Below are positions 33,326-45,612 of a stretch of 64,000 bases of DNA, piece by piece. Made by a program: the position numbers and the translations under genes. The DNA is from Uloborus plumipes (lineage: Eukaryota; Arthropoda; Arachnida; Araneae; Uloboridae): NCBI GenBank assembly GCA_038373865.1, contig JAXGGA010004485.1:23848-87847 (forward strand), given 5' to 3'. The notes beneath the pieces are model-generated. The model ran no database searches and had not been told where the DNA came from. It saw nothing but the letters and a program-made list of their open reading frames with translations. Position 1 is the first letter of the stretch, and the number at the start of each line of letters is the position of its first letter.

Positions 33326-34631
33326 TAACAATCTCAATATAAGGAAAACTATAAATGTTGGTAACATTAGCTAATGGGTTATTTAATGGTAAAGGCAACT
33401 GATTCTACTTAACGCTGAATATTCAAGACAATAATTGAACTTGAATCCCTGTCTTATCTTTTAGCGCATTAGGATTACTTAATTGTGTAGCAGCATTACG
33501 GGAAGTTCAACTTAATCTTCAGTTCGTAAAGCATTTTCTAAAGTTAAACTCGTTTTTAAAAGTTAGATTTATTCTGTACAAAAGTTTTGAAGTGTCACAT
33601 AATATAGAAAGATAAAAATATATTTGAAATATCAATTTATGGAATTTAAAATGAGGTGAACTAATACTAATTGCAAAAGTTAATATTATTTTGAGTTAAA
33701 TGTTTAACTCAAAATAACAATTTAATGAATTTTAAGAAATAATTAATGTATTTTAAGAAATAAAAAGCTTCAAAAGCTAAACAAAACAGGCTTTTGTAGC
33801 AATATGAACTAAAAAGTAGGATTTAATATTCTGGCAAAGTATTTTCAGCGGCGAGAGTGTGTCCCACAGTTAAGTATAACTAAGGCTTCACTCGATAACA
33901 TTTTATACAGGCTGTATCATTACTCAAAAGATCAAAGACGCCGATTTTTCCGCTAGGGATCGGGAATGACTATTTGTCTCGCAAAATAAGTACATCCAGC
34001 TAGCATATTATTTCTGCAGTAAAAAATGTTTTGCAGCTCTTTTGGGCTTAAAAAATAATCAAATTCCTAGAAACTATTCTAAATTTGTCGTCTGCAATGT
34101 TTATTTTATTACATAATTTATTTCAATTGAGATTGCCTGCAAATTCTTGAGTGAGATATTTGAATTTTTAATTTATCGTTTGCTGATTGAAGTTTGTTAA
34201 TGTTTTTTGCTTCCCTTATTATTATGAAGAATAACGAACGAAATTTTAATGACTGGGAGAAAGTGATTAAGAAAAATTGTGATTTTCGCGATCCAATTAA
34301 ATTTGCATTGAAATAGTCAACTGTTGTGTATCATATTGTACCTCATACGACAATAAGTACAAACAAAAAGAAAAAGAAAAATGGCAAAATTGTTTCCTTC
34401 TTTTTTATCTCAAGAAAAAGTCACATTTCTCAGGTAATGTCGAACAGTTTTCGTTGTAAAAATTTAAGTAATTTATCACATTTTTTTCTAATTAAGTGAA
34501 TTTTAGACTGATTAAAAACCTTCCTTAGCTTATGTTCATCTGATTTTCGTTCGAAACTTAATATTTTTAAAAAATCGAAGTGCTTTAAATATATTTTCAA
34601 CTTAGCTTTTTTTTAAAGCTTTTTGCTTTAA
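33326..34631. other. Unassigned AT-rich stretch
   Basis: No repeat ends, tandem repeats or coding signals were recognised before the composite element that begins at 34632. Confidence 0.35.
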
Positions 34632-35224
34632 GGGTGATTCTCTGTAAACTAGTAATTGGCTGTCCGGACTGAGTATTTTAAAAATAATAAAGTGTAATAA
34701 AGTAATTATCACTCTTAATACAAGTAAAGCATTAATACTTTATGGCCCAATTGTATTTAGAGTGTTAACAATTTAATATTTTTTTCTAGAAATTATCTAA
34801 GCGCCAAAAACACAGTCCCCTGGCTGTCCCAATCCCATAGTCTAACCGTTAAAGACAGTACCGTAAAATGGGGGGAAACGGAACACTTTTCAGCTTTGAT
34901 TGTAAAATTAAGCAGTTAAAAGATTTTTTTTCAATTTGATTTTCTGGGTAAAAACTTCGGTCTTGCTTTACTTTTGATATTCCAAGCAAACACAAAACAT
35001 TTTGAACAGTTGTTATTAAAATATATAGGAAATTATGGGTGTTCCGAATCACCCCGCTGATAGGGGTCAATCGGAACACATGTTAAAATTTTTATTTTTT
35101 TCAACTTAACCTGTAATAGGTCTCACAAACATGAGTTATATTGATGGGGGAGAACAAGAACAGATAATTACTGTCAAATAAAAGTATAATTTCAGTACCA
35201 GTAAACGTTTATAGTTTGTCAAAA

Positions 35225-38200
35225 TCTTAATCTATATATATAAAAATGAATGTTGGTGTGTGTGTGTGTTCCCTAAGATCTCAGAAACTACCAGGGAGAT
35301 TTGGCAGAAATTTTCACCGTTTGTTCCTTTTGGTACTGGGAAGGTTTAGAGACCAGTTTCAACAAAATCCGATGGGTAGTTATTTTTTTATTTCAATTTT
35401 AGACCTGATTCTGTCTTTGTAATTTCAATTTAAAACGCCATTTTCGAAGGCTTTCATCAATCCAATCGAGTATTTAGTGTATCAACTCAACTCTGTGGCA
35501 GATAGTTGGAATTGCTTGCTACCGTAAATTTGGCTATCTTTTGAATCGCGCCATGAGCCCTCAATAATGGAAGTTTTCCCAATAACTATCTCAAGTATAA
35601 AGGATAAAAAAGGTATTTGATTAACAGATTAATCTTTTTTAAAAAACAAATGCGATTCCGTTTCATATTTCGGAACTTCTTTAGATTTGTAGAGGCTTAG
35701 AAGTCATGCATTATTTTCCAGACGAACACTATTTTGTTCATTATACCTATTGCTGTTTTCAATCAAAGTATGTTACTATATTTTCTCGCCAAACATCCAA
35801 TCAATAGTTCGTTTTCAATATACCGCAATGTCGGAAATTATTTTAACGCCTTACGGAATGGTGTACATTTAGCGCCAAATATAATATTCAAATTGATTTC
35901 AGATTGACAAAAAGTAATCAGCTTCATAGAGAATACCTCAACAATTGGATACAATTTCTCTTTCACAAAAGTGATAATACGTAAGTTTCTTTATTTATGG
36001 AAGGGATAGGGGTTCAGAATTATCCAAGGTATCCCAAATTAGCTACCGAATTGGCGAATTTTTTAAATAGCGCCAAGAACCTCCAATAATTGAAATTTTC
36101 CATGGCGCGTTGCTACGCAACTATTTTTGTTTTCGAGAGTAGAAAAAATTATTTGTGTATGATAAATACCTGATTAAATATGTTTCCTTCTCAGACAAAC
36201 ATATTATTGCGTGACAGTGCTCAAATGCTACCATATTTTTTAAGGTGTTTGCTTTTTCATGTCCGTAATATTTGTCATTAACCGCAATGTTAAAAATTAT
36301 TAACGACGTACGGAATGGTGGGTATTGAGCACCAAATAGGTCATTAAAATTGTTTTCAGCCTTGCGAATAATATATTCATGCTTGCTCAAATTGTGCCAC
36401 ACGTGCAAAACTTATGGAACTCATTTCTTCACATTAGATATGTTGTTACTTAATTTTCAAATGGTTGTGCGTATGGACGAGTATTTCCCAATAGCTTATG
36501 CCATCAAATTACTAAAGTACAACCATTCCTCCATGCTTTTTTTCTTATTCAAAAGGATTTGTTACTTTTCTGTTTTAAGAAGTTTCTTCAAGTACTGTCA
36601 AGTTTAAGTATCATTTGCATCGTTACATTGCAAAATTTCAACACGTCTGCCATTGTTGTTAAGTTTAGTTTAGCCATCTAAGTGACTTTATTAACTTTTT
36701 AAGAAGTGGGCATCTGTGTTTTCCAACTCTACAGAACATAGTTTTATAGTTTTAAAGGAAAATGAAATTTTTTATTGAATAGATTTTCTGAAAATTGAAT
36801 AACTTTATCAGAAGATAACTTTGCTTGATTTAGAATTTTTAAAATCTTTCATGCCTATTTTCAACAACGCTTTATAAATTTTTACATCCAAAACACCATG
36901 TGGAGACGAAATATACATTTAGGCAGAACAACGTCTGCTGGGTTCTGCTAGTACTATTATAAATGCGAAAGTTTGGATGTTTGGATGTTTGGATGTTTGG
37001 ATGTTTGGATGTTTGTTCCTCTTTCACGCAAAAACTACTGAATGGATTTTAATGAAACTTTTACCATAATGTAGCTTATACATCAGAATAACACATAGGC
37101 TATAATTTCTAACGATATTCGAAAAAGTTTGATTGGTAGCGCTTTTTTCATTCCAATTTAAGGTACATTTTTCGCATAAATCCGCGAAGGCTTCCAGCAA
37201 AGTAATTCAGTATTTAGTGCATCATCTCAACTCCCTGTCGATAGCTAGAATTTCGTATATCATTTCCGCTTTTTGCATTAAATGTTCAAGGCTTTTCTCA
37301 AGTCAAATCAAAAAGTAATTTTTTTTTCAGCTTCATGGTTTTTACATAGACATTGGAAACGAACGCGCCAGCTCTTGAACGAGCTTTTACTCTATGATTT
37401 GTATTTTAAAACATTAGTAGATTGTTCACTGCATCAATTATTTTCTCGAGTTTTGTAAATATGTGATTTAGAGTATCGGTAACGTAATCGCTTGAAGATA
37501 TTGGCAATTGGATTAGGTTCATTATTTTCCAATTTGATGGAGCTTTAAATACAACTTAACGGTATTTCTTAAATATTTTTGCGTTGATTGGTCACTTTCT
37601 CTGGTACTTATAATAGGGCAGTTCCTTAGTATCCGATTGAACAGGAATTTTGCCAAATTTGCTGCAAGATTTTAATAACTGAGATTCTCGGCGATTTTTT
37701 TAACTGACGCCTATTTTTGTGCCGAAGACTACGTAATAATACTTTACTTTTTACACGACGTAACCAAAATAAACCGATTATTGTCTGATATTTATCGACT
37801 GCAGCAAAATATCCATCATCGATATAATACTCCCACATTTGAAAAGTTCAGTTTTTTTTCTTTTGTTTTCCGATTCCGAATGTATCCATTAAAAATCTTT
37901 TTAAAATTATGTCAAAAAGTAAAGTAATCCACATACTAAATTAATAAAACCCTTAAACAAGACTAAAATTACCACTAATTTGCATTTTTGCATAAATAAC
38001 TGCTAAATGTTCCCTATTAATTTCGAAATCATTTAGGACAAAAACTTTTAACGTCATTTTGTGGTCAGCAATAGTATCTCAGAATTTGACAACTATTTCT
38101 CTGTGACAAAAATTAGTGACATAATAATACTTAATGTATTTTCATAAAGTAAGTAGGGGAGCAAAATTATCCTAGGTATCCCTAAACAGTTACGCAAAAA

Positions 38201-38338
38201 TTTGGCGACATTTTAAAAATCGCCAAGCGGTGTGTTCTGAATTCTTTCAGTTCAGGAAAAAAAAAAAAACAAAGGTGAGTATATAAATTGTTTCTCAATA
38301 TTATTATTGACCCAGGCAACGCCGGGTATTTTTGCTAG
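35225..38338 (+). mobile_element. Helitron 2a (TCTTAcTACTATTATA family), third layer
   Basis: Its 5' TCTTA (35225) is separated from the rest (TACTATTATAAATGCGAAAG at 36952) by Helitron 1a. The 3' end is CAACGCCGGGTATTTTTGCTAG followed by T. Copy 2b at 40322-41954 supplies the intact order. A (GGATGTTT)n tract follows the 5' end at 36970-37015. No Rep/helicase. The net length is about 1.4 kb. Confidence 0.75.
35231..36951 (+). mobile_element. Helitron 1a, fourth layer
   Basis: It starts TCTATATATATAAAAATGAATG after an A and ends ACGTCTGCTGGGTTCTGCTAG before a T. The insertion point is an A|T in the 5' end of Helitron 2a. A related reversed copy lies at 43036-45612. No coding capacity: short frames such as 36121-36408 minus are chance. 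Confidence 0.8.
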
Positions 38339-38836
38339 TTCAAAATAATTTTGAACTTGTGAAAAATGAAAAGTAATTCTAAGAAATGCGTTTGAATTGA
38401 AATACAAAGATTTAACACGAATGGAAGTCCCTCATGTGGTCCACAAATATGTACTTGTCCTTAAAACTAGCTATTGTGACTTGGATTAAGTTTTTTCATA
38501 GCATTTTCTGGGATGATCTCTGCGTTTTCTTTAGTTTCTTAAAATCTCTGGGTTTCGGGGATTGTCCTGAAAGATTTTTTCGCTTATTCATCACTGTCTG
38601 TGTGCTTGCCTTTTGCTATATAAAGTCTATATGACTTTCCCCCTGGTATTTCAAATAAAAGAAGTCTCCTGGAGAAAAAATCTTATGAAATCTGCAACTT
38701 TTTGTCAATCTAAGATCTAGTTTCTCACGAGAAGGGATAAACAGTATTAAATCCTTGTCCTAAATTAAAATCTTGATTAGAGGAATTGGGGTTAGAATCT
38801 TGATTTTTCAAACAGTTTCCTTCAAATAAATTTGAA

Positions 38837-39556
38837 CTAGGTGACCCGTGCGGAATTCCGCAAAAAAAAAAAAAAAAACTCTAAACTTAAAATTTAATAC
38901 GACAATTTTTATTGGCTTCATTTGCACAACATCGCCATCTACTGCCGTCGTTCTGACAACTTTTCAAAGAGATCAAAGACACGTTCACTTTTACAACTAC
39001 TACAAAAGTGATACCCTATATTAAAATCAAATATACCCAAGGCTACTACTAAACTAAATACTAACGTTATCGCAAAACTACCATAGTATTTTGAAACAAT
39101 AAAAGTTACAACAAAGGTTTACCGAGCTAAGCCTTGGCTTGAAATGTCGCATTTAAAATTGATTTGAACAACAATGTAACGATTTTGACAGTTGAGCAAA
39201 AAATTTAACTTTTTCAAACTTCAATCGCTTATAAGTCGCTTAAACGTGGATTTTCGAGATTCTCGTTACGCGGCGCTAGCGGAGAAACATTCTAAAGAAC
39301 GCATTTTTTTTAATCTTTCGAATGAAATCAAAATGGAGACGATACGACAATTATTTCGCTAGATAGAGTCAATTTTGTGCCCAAAAATTGAAGTTTGAAT
39401 AAAAAACGAACCGACACTTTTTAGAGGGTGGGTCTAATTTTCGTCAATAGCCCGCGGGATAAGCTTCAAAATCATAAATTTTCTTGCAATTCGATAAAGA
39501 AATGAGCGAGTTTCGACCGGGTATAGGATTCGGCTTAGAGAAATAATATATAGAGA
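38837..39556 (-). mobile_element. Helitron 3, 720 bp, reversed
   Basis: On the minus strand it runs from TCTCTATATATTATTTCTC to GCGGAATTCCGC(hairpin)ACGGGTCACCTAG. The flanking direct repeat of the host at 39780-39810 shows the same stretch (TTTGAACTAGAACAACAG) without the insertion, which supports the borders to within a base or two. Non-autonomous. Confidence 0.65.
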
Positions 39557-40321
39557 TTGGAACAACAGAGCAAAGTGTTCCGATTCACCCCGCAATTTTT
39601 TTTCTTATGGCATTTTTCAGAATTCTTTATTTTTATGACACAATTTATAAAAAATGTAAATTCTAATGTGGTATTCTGTTGTTCAGTTACATGTGTAATT
39701 GAAGAGATAAACTTTAATAAATCCTTGTTCTTGTCTTGACTAGAGAAATTGGGGTTAGAATCTTGAATTTTCAATCAGTTTCCTTTAAATAAGTTTGAAC
39801 TAGAACAACAGAAGCAAGTGTTCCGAAACACCCCGCAAATTTTTTTCCTGTGTCATTTTTCAGTATTCTTCATTTGTATGACACAATTTTTAAAAAACAT
39901 AAATTCTAATGTGGTATTTAGTTGCTCAGATATATGCACAATTAAAACATACCACTCTTAGGTTTAAAATATAAGAAGGTTTGTTCTTGCGTATGAAGTT
40001 TTGCAGTCGATGAAAATGTGATGTTTTCTAGCATTCTACGTACAGTCCTCCTTAAAAGCCAGTAGCGTTGCCAGCTTGACAAAAGTAATTTTTTCCTACT
40101 TCCTACGATCTTACCTTTCTAAAAATATATATAATGGCGGAAAATACCCAAAAGTATATTTATGAAGAATTTCTTTGTACGGTCTGGAAGTTTTATTCCG
40201 ATTGACCCCGCTGTTCCTATACACCCCATTTTACGGTATTTCAAAAAACCTATTAAAACTACATAAATTTGGCAATTAATATCTAAAAATAGAATAATGA
40301 AGCTATATTTTTCTAATGAAA

Positions 40322-41954
40322 TCTTACTACTATTATATATGCGAAAGTTTGTATGGATGGATGGATGGATGTATGGATGGATGTATGGATGGATGTATGT
40401 TTGTTCCTCTTTCACGCAAAAACTACTGAATGGATTTTGATGAAACTTTTACCACAATGTAGCTTATACATCAGAATAACACATAGGCTATAATTTAAAA
40501 CGATATTCAAAACAGTTCGATTGGTAGCGCCTTTTTCATTCCAATTTAAGGTACATTATTTCTCATTAATCAAAAGGCATTGACCAAACTAATTCAGTAT
40601 TTAGTGTATCATCTCAACTCCCTGTCGAAAGCTATAATTGCGGGCATCATTTCTTCTTTCCGTATTTAATGTTCAAGGCTTTTCTCAAGTCAAATCATGA
40701 AGGTTTTTTTTCCAGCTTCATTTGGAATATCCAGGCTTTTACCATGATTTGTATTTAAAACGTTTTGTATAGTCTTAGTTGTATAAGTAGAATATTTATC
40801 CTTAAGCAATGTGTTTCTTAATGTGCATTGCTGCGTGAAAATATTATTTCTTTAGAATAAATTGTATTCCTTTATTAGTAAATTGTTCACTGTATCAATT
40901 ATTTTCACAAGTTTCGTAAATTTGTCGGTCCTGCTTAATCGGGTAACGAATAAACGAATAAAATATCCTGGAACTGGATATTTCCCATGCCATAGTCGCA
41001 ATACTAAAGATTCCGTTTAATCGAATTCTCCGCTTAATCAAATAATATTTCTTGGAACCGACAGTATTCGTTTGAGCGGGGCCGACAGTATATGTTTTAG
41101 AGTATCGGTAATGTAATCGCTTGAAGAGATTGGCAACTAATAAATGGATTGGGTTCATTATTTTCCAATTTAATGGAACTTTAAATACAACTTTACGGTA
41201 TTTTTAAAAAAATTTTTGCGCTGACTGGGCGGGTACTTACAATCGGTCACTTAGAATCCAATCGAACAGGTATCTTGCCGAATTTGTTGCAAGAATATTA
41301 TAATAACTATATATTGGTAATGTTTTCAACTGACGCCAGTTTTGGCGCCAAAGACTATGTAATAATACTTTACTTCTTACATGATATAACTAAAATAAAA
41401 CGATTGTTGTCTGATATTTGTAGACTGCGCCAAAATCTTAATCATCAAGATAATACTCCCACAGTTGAAGAAAAGTTCAGGCTTTTTTTTTTTTTTTGGC
41501 CGATCCCGTACGTTGTCATTAAAAAAACTTTTAAAACTTATGTCAAAGCGTAAAGTAATCCGCATACGAAATTAATCAAACCCCAAAACTAAAATTACCA
41601 ATAATTTGTGTTTTTCGCACAAATAATTGTCAAATGCTCCCTACAAATTTCGAAATCACTTAGGACAAAAACTTTTAGCGTCATTTCATGGTCAGCAATA
41701 TTTTCTCAACATTAAATGACAATTTTTCTTTGACAAAAATTACTGACTTAATAATACTTAAGCATATTTTCATAAAGTAGGGAGGGGAGCAAAAGTATCC
41801 TAGGTATCCCAAAACAATTACCGCAAATTTAGCGACATTTTAAATCGTCAAAGCGGTACGTTTTGAGTTCTTTTAGTTTAGGAAAAAAAAAAGCGATTAT
41901 AAATTGGTTCTCAATATTTTCACTGGCCCAGGCAACGCCGGGTATTTTTGCTAG
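40322..41954 (+). mobile_element. Helitron 2b, 1633 bp
   Basis: TCTTACTACTATTATATATG at the start, preceded by A; CAACGCCGGGTATTTTTGCTAG at the end, followed by T. A (GGATGGATGTAT)n tract at 40352-40400 takes the place of the (GGATGTTT)n tract in copy 2a. It sits in the body of the TTAA element. Non-coding. Confidence 0.82.
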
Positions 41955-42583
41955 TAAGCTATAATTACGTATTTCTAAAACTTAAAATTGTCATGTAAAT
42001 TCTGTCCGGAGATTTTCCAAACAGTCCCCTGCAGCAAATTCAAAGCTGCAATACGAAAAATCTATAACTTTTACAAATTCTTTTTGGCATGAAGTTTAAA
42101 GTAATCAGTGTGAATTTGCCGAAATCGCCGAGAACGGTGTTGAAACGCTACTTTGCTTAGTTTGAGAACCACATTTGTGATGAAAGTATGCATCAGGGTC
42201 GTTGCGAAAACAGTCCTCTGGGAAGCTATTTTATTACTGTCAATTAATTTAATTATAAAACATATTAGTTATGTCCACGATTTGTGCCTAAATTTATAGG
42301 CAGTCTCGTAACGAATTATGTTTCAATAGTTTTGCAGATATTACGCAACAAAGAGCAAAAACACAGTCACCTGGCACAGTCTCCTGTCTAGTTATACTAG
42401 GCGGGGGACTTACCCCCCCTATCTTGATTTATCAGAAAAACACAAACTTCAATTGGCCCTCTTTCAAACCAAAGTAATAGATTCATTTTTCTGAGCAATA
42501 GCATTATAATTATACGAACATTTCAAAAAACAGAGCCCGGACAGATTTCGTGTGAAAAATGACGAGTTTACAGAGAATCGCCC

Positions 42584-43035
42584 TTAAATATCTTTTCAAA
42601 CACTCTGCTTGAGGAGCAGAAGTCCACCTTTAAATTAACTTAAACCCCTTCAAATTCAATTTTGAAATCTTAATTGAAAAATAAAATTCTCTGATTTTTA
42701 ACCGACTTCAACGAAGGAGGCTAAGTTATACAATTCGTGGGAGATTTTTTTTTGTTTGTTATGAGATTACTTGAAGACGCCTGGACCGATTTCAAATTCG
42801 ATTCTTTTTTTGTTTGAAAGGAATTTTCTTTCAGTTAATCCTATAGTCTCAGGGTCCAGGTTTGATAACGGGATCCTGCAGAAATCGAAGAACATATAAA
42901 TCGTAATCATAGTAATCGTAATAATGACTATTTTGAATGTAAGGTTTCTCTGGATTACATAATGAAATTCATTTCTATGTTCTTTTTGTCTTCATTTAAT
43001 GCTGAAAACAGATAACGGGCCACGTATATATAGTA
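42584..43035. repeat. Fragment of an AACCGACTTCAAC repeat
   Basis: The block AACCGACTTCAACGAAGGAGG at 42698, a T run, GACGCCTGGACCGATTTCAA and AATCGTAATAATGAC recur in the same order at 48368-48632. The start resembles Helitron-type arthropod repeats seen widely, but neither end is intact here. Confidence 0.55.
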
Positions 43036-43389
43036 CTAGCAGAACCCGGCAGACGTTGTTCTGCCTAGATGTATATTTCGTCTCCACATGGTGTTTTGGA
43101 TGTAAAAATCTATAAAGCGTTGTTGAAAATAGGCATGAAAGATTTTAAAAATTCTAAATAAAGCATTACGCACTGATTAATCTACAAATAGGCCACCAAT
43201 TATTTTTATAAAAATTAAAAATACTGAGCAATGAAAAACTTTACACATAATTTTATTTTAGATAGGAATTTTAATTACACATCAAGACGAAGAATCGTGA
43301 AAAGAGATCTTCGTTTTGAAAATAAAATGTAGAGACACATAAAATGTATAATGTGACCGGACCATGAATAGCTCTTTTAAATTAATTAA

Positions 43390-44145
43390 AAAGGAGAGAG
43401 AGAGAGAGCAGTGAATAGTAATAAAATGAAATTGACACATTTACAATAGAATGTGACTGGACCACAAATAGCTACTTTAAAGTTATAAAAAAAGCACAGT
43501 GAACAAAAATAAAGAGAAATGTACACATTTACAATCACGTTCTAAAAAGGCACTGGACATTCCAAAAAAGTAGACCATCAATTGCTCCTTCAAAAAAAAA
43601 AAAAAAAAGAAAGAAAGAAAAACACGGTGAACAGTAATAAAGCGAAATATACATATTTACAAAAGTAGACCATCAATTGTTCCTTTAAATTCAAAAAAAA
43701 AAAAAAAAAAAGCACGCTGAATAACAATAAAGAAAAATTAACGTATGTACAATTACGTTGTAAAGATGCACTGATCAATCCAAAAAAGTAGACCATAAAT
43801 TGCTCCTTTTATTTCAAAAAAAAAAAGAAAAAAAAAAGCACGGTGAACAATAATAAAGAAAACTGTACATATGTACAATTACGTTGTAAAAATGCACTGA
43901 TCAATCCAAAAAAGTAGACCATCAATTACTCCCTTAAGTTCAGAAAAAAAAGCATGGTGAACAAAAAAAAAAAAAAAAAACAGATGTACAGTTACGTTGT
44001 AAAAATGCACTGATCAATTCAAAAAAGTAGACCGTCAACTGATCCCTTAAATTAAAAAAAAAAAAAAAAAAGAGCGGTGAACAATAATAAAGAAAAAATT
44101 ACATATGAACAATTACGCTGTAAAAATGCACTGATCAATTACTTC
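43390..44145 (-). repeat. Minisatellite in Helitron 1b, about seven units of 90-125 bp
   Basis: Each unit holds GTGAACA.TAATAAAG, TACAATTACGTTGTAAA.ATG, CACTGATCAATCC, AAAAAAGTAGACCATCAA and TTGCTCCTT followed by an A run of varying length. The A runs account for most of the length variation. Helitron 1a lacks the array, so it expanded in this copy. Confidence 0.75.
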
Positions 44146-44436
44146 TTGGCAACCTGAAATCAATTTGAATATTATATCTGGCGCTAAATATACATTATTC
44201 CGTAAGGCGTTAAAATAATTTCCAACATTGCGGTATATCATAGCAAATAGTATGGACATGAAAACAAACTATTGATTGGATGTTTAGCGAGAAAATATAG
44301 TAACATACTTTGATTGAAAACAGCAATAGGTATAAAGAACAAAATAGTGTTCGTCTGGAAAATAATGCATGACATCTAAGCCTCTACTAAAGGAGTTCCG
44401 AAATACGAAACTGAACCTCATTTGTTTTTAAAAAAA

Positions 44437-45213
44437 TCTGGTATGGACCCCACACCACTTCCTTTTACGTGTAAATTTCTTAGCAGTTGCCTTAAGTGTT
44501 AAAAAAAGTGCTTGGATTGAGCAAGATAACAATTCAAATATTTACTCCTTCTAATCTGCCACGAAACAATGCAAAAAATATTTTGCAATGGTTATTTTTC
44601 TAAATATTGCTGATTTTAATATCATTCAGTGAATTTTTCGCAAAATATCACCAATAGCGCCAAGTTGAACCCAAATTCAAAAATAATTTTTTCGCCAAAT
44701 TTGTCGCCAACTTGGCGATATGTCGCCAAGTTGGTGTCAAACACTTGGCGACCAAAAGCTTGGCGACATGTCGCCAAGTGGTCGCGCCAATTCATATCAC
44801 TTGAGTCTGCATTGAAATTAACACTGATTTACCCAAAAAAAGGGGTAAAATCTTGGGAACATTCAAATGCAACCACAAGAGGAGGTGCACAACTAGACCA
44901 TCCTCAGAGCCTACATACCAAGCTAGAAGCTTCTACGACATATAGATTTTGAGTTATGCGACCCACATACATACATACGCACACACGTACATACAGAAGT
45001 CACGAGAAAACTCGTCGTAATTAACTCGGGGGTGGTTGAAAAAAAAATGTCGGCTGCTTATATGTTGGTAGGTACATATGCACGTGCTGACAGGTCAAAA
45101 AAACTAAGGAATTTTCATTCGGGGGTGAGCAAAATCAAAATTTAGACTCAAATTTGAGTGATTTTTTTTTTCGCGATCACAATACTTCCTTTACTACGTA
45201 AAAGGAAGTAAAA
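44437..45213 (+). mobile_element. TCTGG...GGAAGTA element, copy 4, best borders
   Basis: Comparison with Helitron 1a at 35620-35650, where TTTGTTTTTTAAAAAAGATT (reversed) is uninterrupted, shows that the insertion runs from TCTGGTATGG to GGAAGTA plus A's. It is about 777 bp. Subterminal ACTTCCTTTTACG lies in inverted orientation at both ends. It has repeated TTGGCGA.ATGTCGCCAAG palindromes (44705-44785) and ACATAC repeats. Non-coding; the 107-codon frame here is repeat-driven. Confidence 0.78.
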
Positions 45214-45612
45214 AGATTAATTTGTTAATCAAATACCTTTTTTTTATCCTTTATACTTGAGATAGTTATTGGGAAAATTTCCATTATTGAGGGCTTTTAG
45301 CGCGATTTAGAAGATCGCCAAATTTATGGTAGCAAGCAATTCCAACAATCTGCCAGAGAGTTGAGTTGATACACTAAATACTCGATTGGATTGATGAAAG
45401 CCTTCGAAAATGGAGTTTTAAATTGAAATTACAAAGACAGAATCAGGTATAAAATTGAAATACAAAAATAACTACCCATCCGATTTTGTTGAAAGTGGTC
45501 TCTAAACCTTCCCAGTACCAAAAGGAACAAACGGCAAAAGTTTCAGTCAAATCTCCCGGGTAATTTCTGAGATCTTAGGGAACACACACACACATTTACC
45601 AACATTCATTTT

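Larger units (their letters stand above)
34861..40236. mobile_element. TA-flanked TIR element (CCGTAAAATGGGG), second layer
   Basis: CCGTAAAATGGGG and CCCCATTTTACGG are outer ends with TA flanks (34859-34860 and 40237-40238). The motif GTGTTCCGATTCACCCCGC and variants recur at 35039, 39579, 39821 and 40195. The remaining body, once Helitrons are removed, includes two ~240-bp direct repeats (about 38640-38836 with 39557-39600, and 39640-39840). Non-coding. Confidence 0.65.
34632..42583. mobile_element. TTAA-flanked TIR element, outer layer of a nested stack
   Basis: The left end GGGTGATTCTCTGTAAACT is matched by the right end AGTTTACAGAGAATCGCCC, with TTAA outside both (34628-34631 and 42584-42587). 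GTCCGGAC/GTCCGGGC follows inside each end. TTAA duplication suggests a piggyBac-type element. The ~8-kb span is inflated by later insertions; its own sequence (34632-34860, 40237-40321 and 41955-42583) is about 1 kb, with CACAGTC.CCTGG motifs at 34810, 42020 and 42360. No transposase was seen. Confidence 0.65.
43036..45612 (-). mobile_element. Helitron 1b, reversed, with two internal insertions or expansions
   Basis: The 3' end (minus strand ...ACGTCTGCCGGGTTCTGCTAG, then T) lies at 43036. The 5' end near 45612 keeps only AAAAATGAATGTTGG before a TG microsatellite and has lost its exact TC terminus. It contains a minisatellite (about 43390-44145) and copy 4 of the TCTGG element (44437-45213). 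The rest matches Helitron 1a, for example GGATTGATGAAAGCCTTCGA. Confidence 0.78.
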
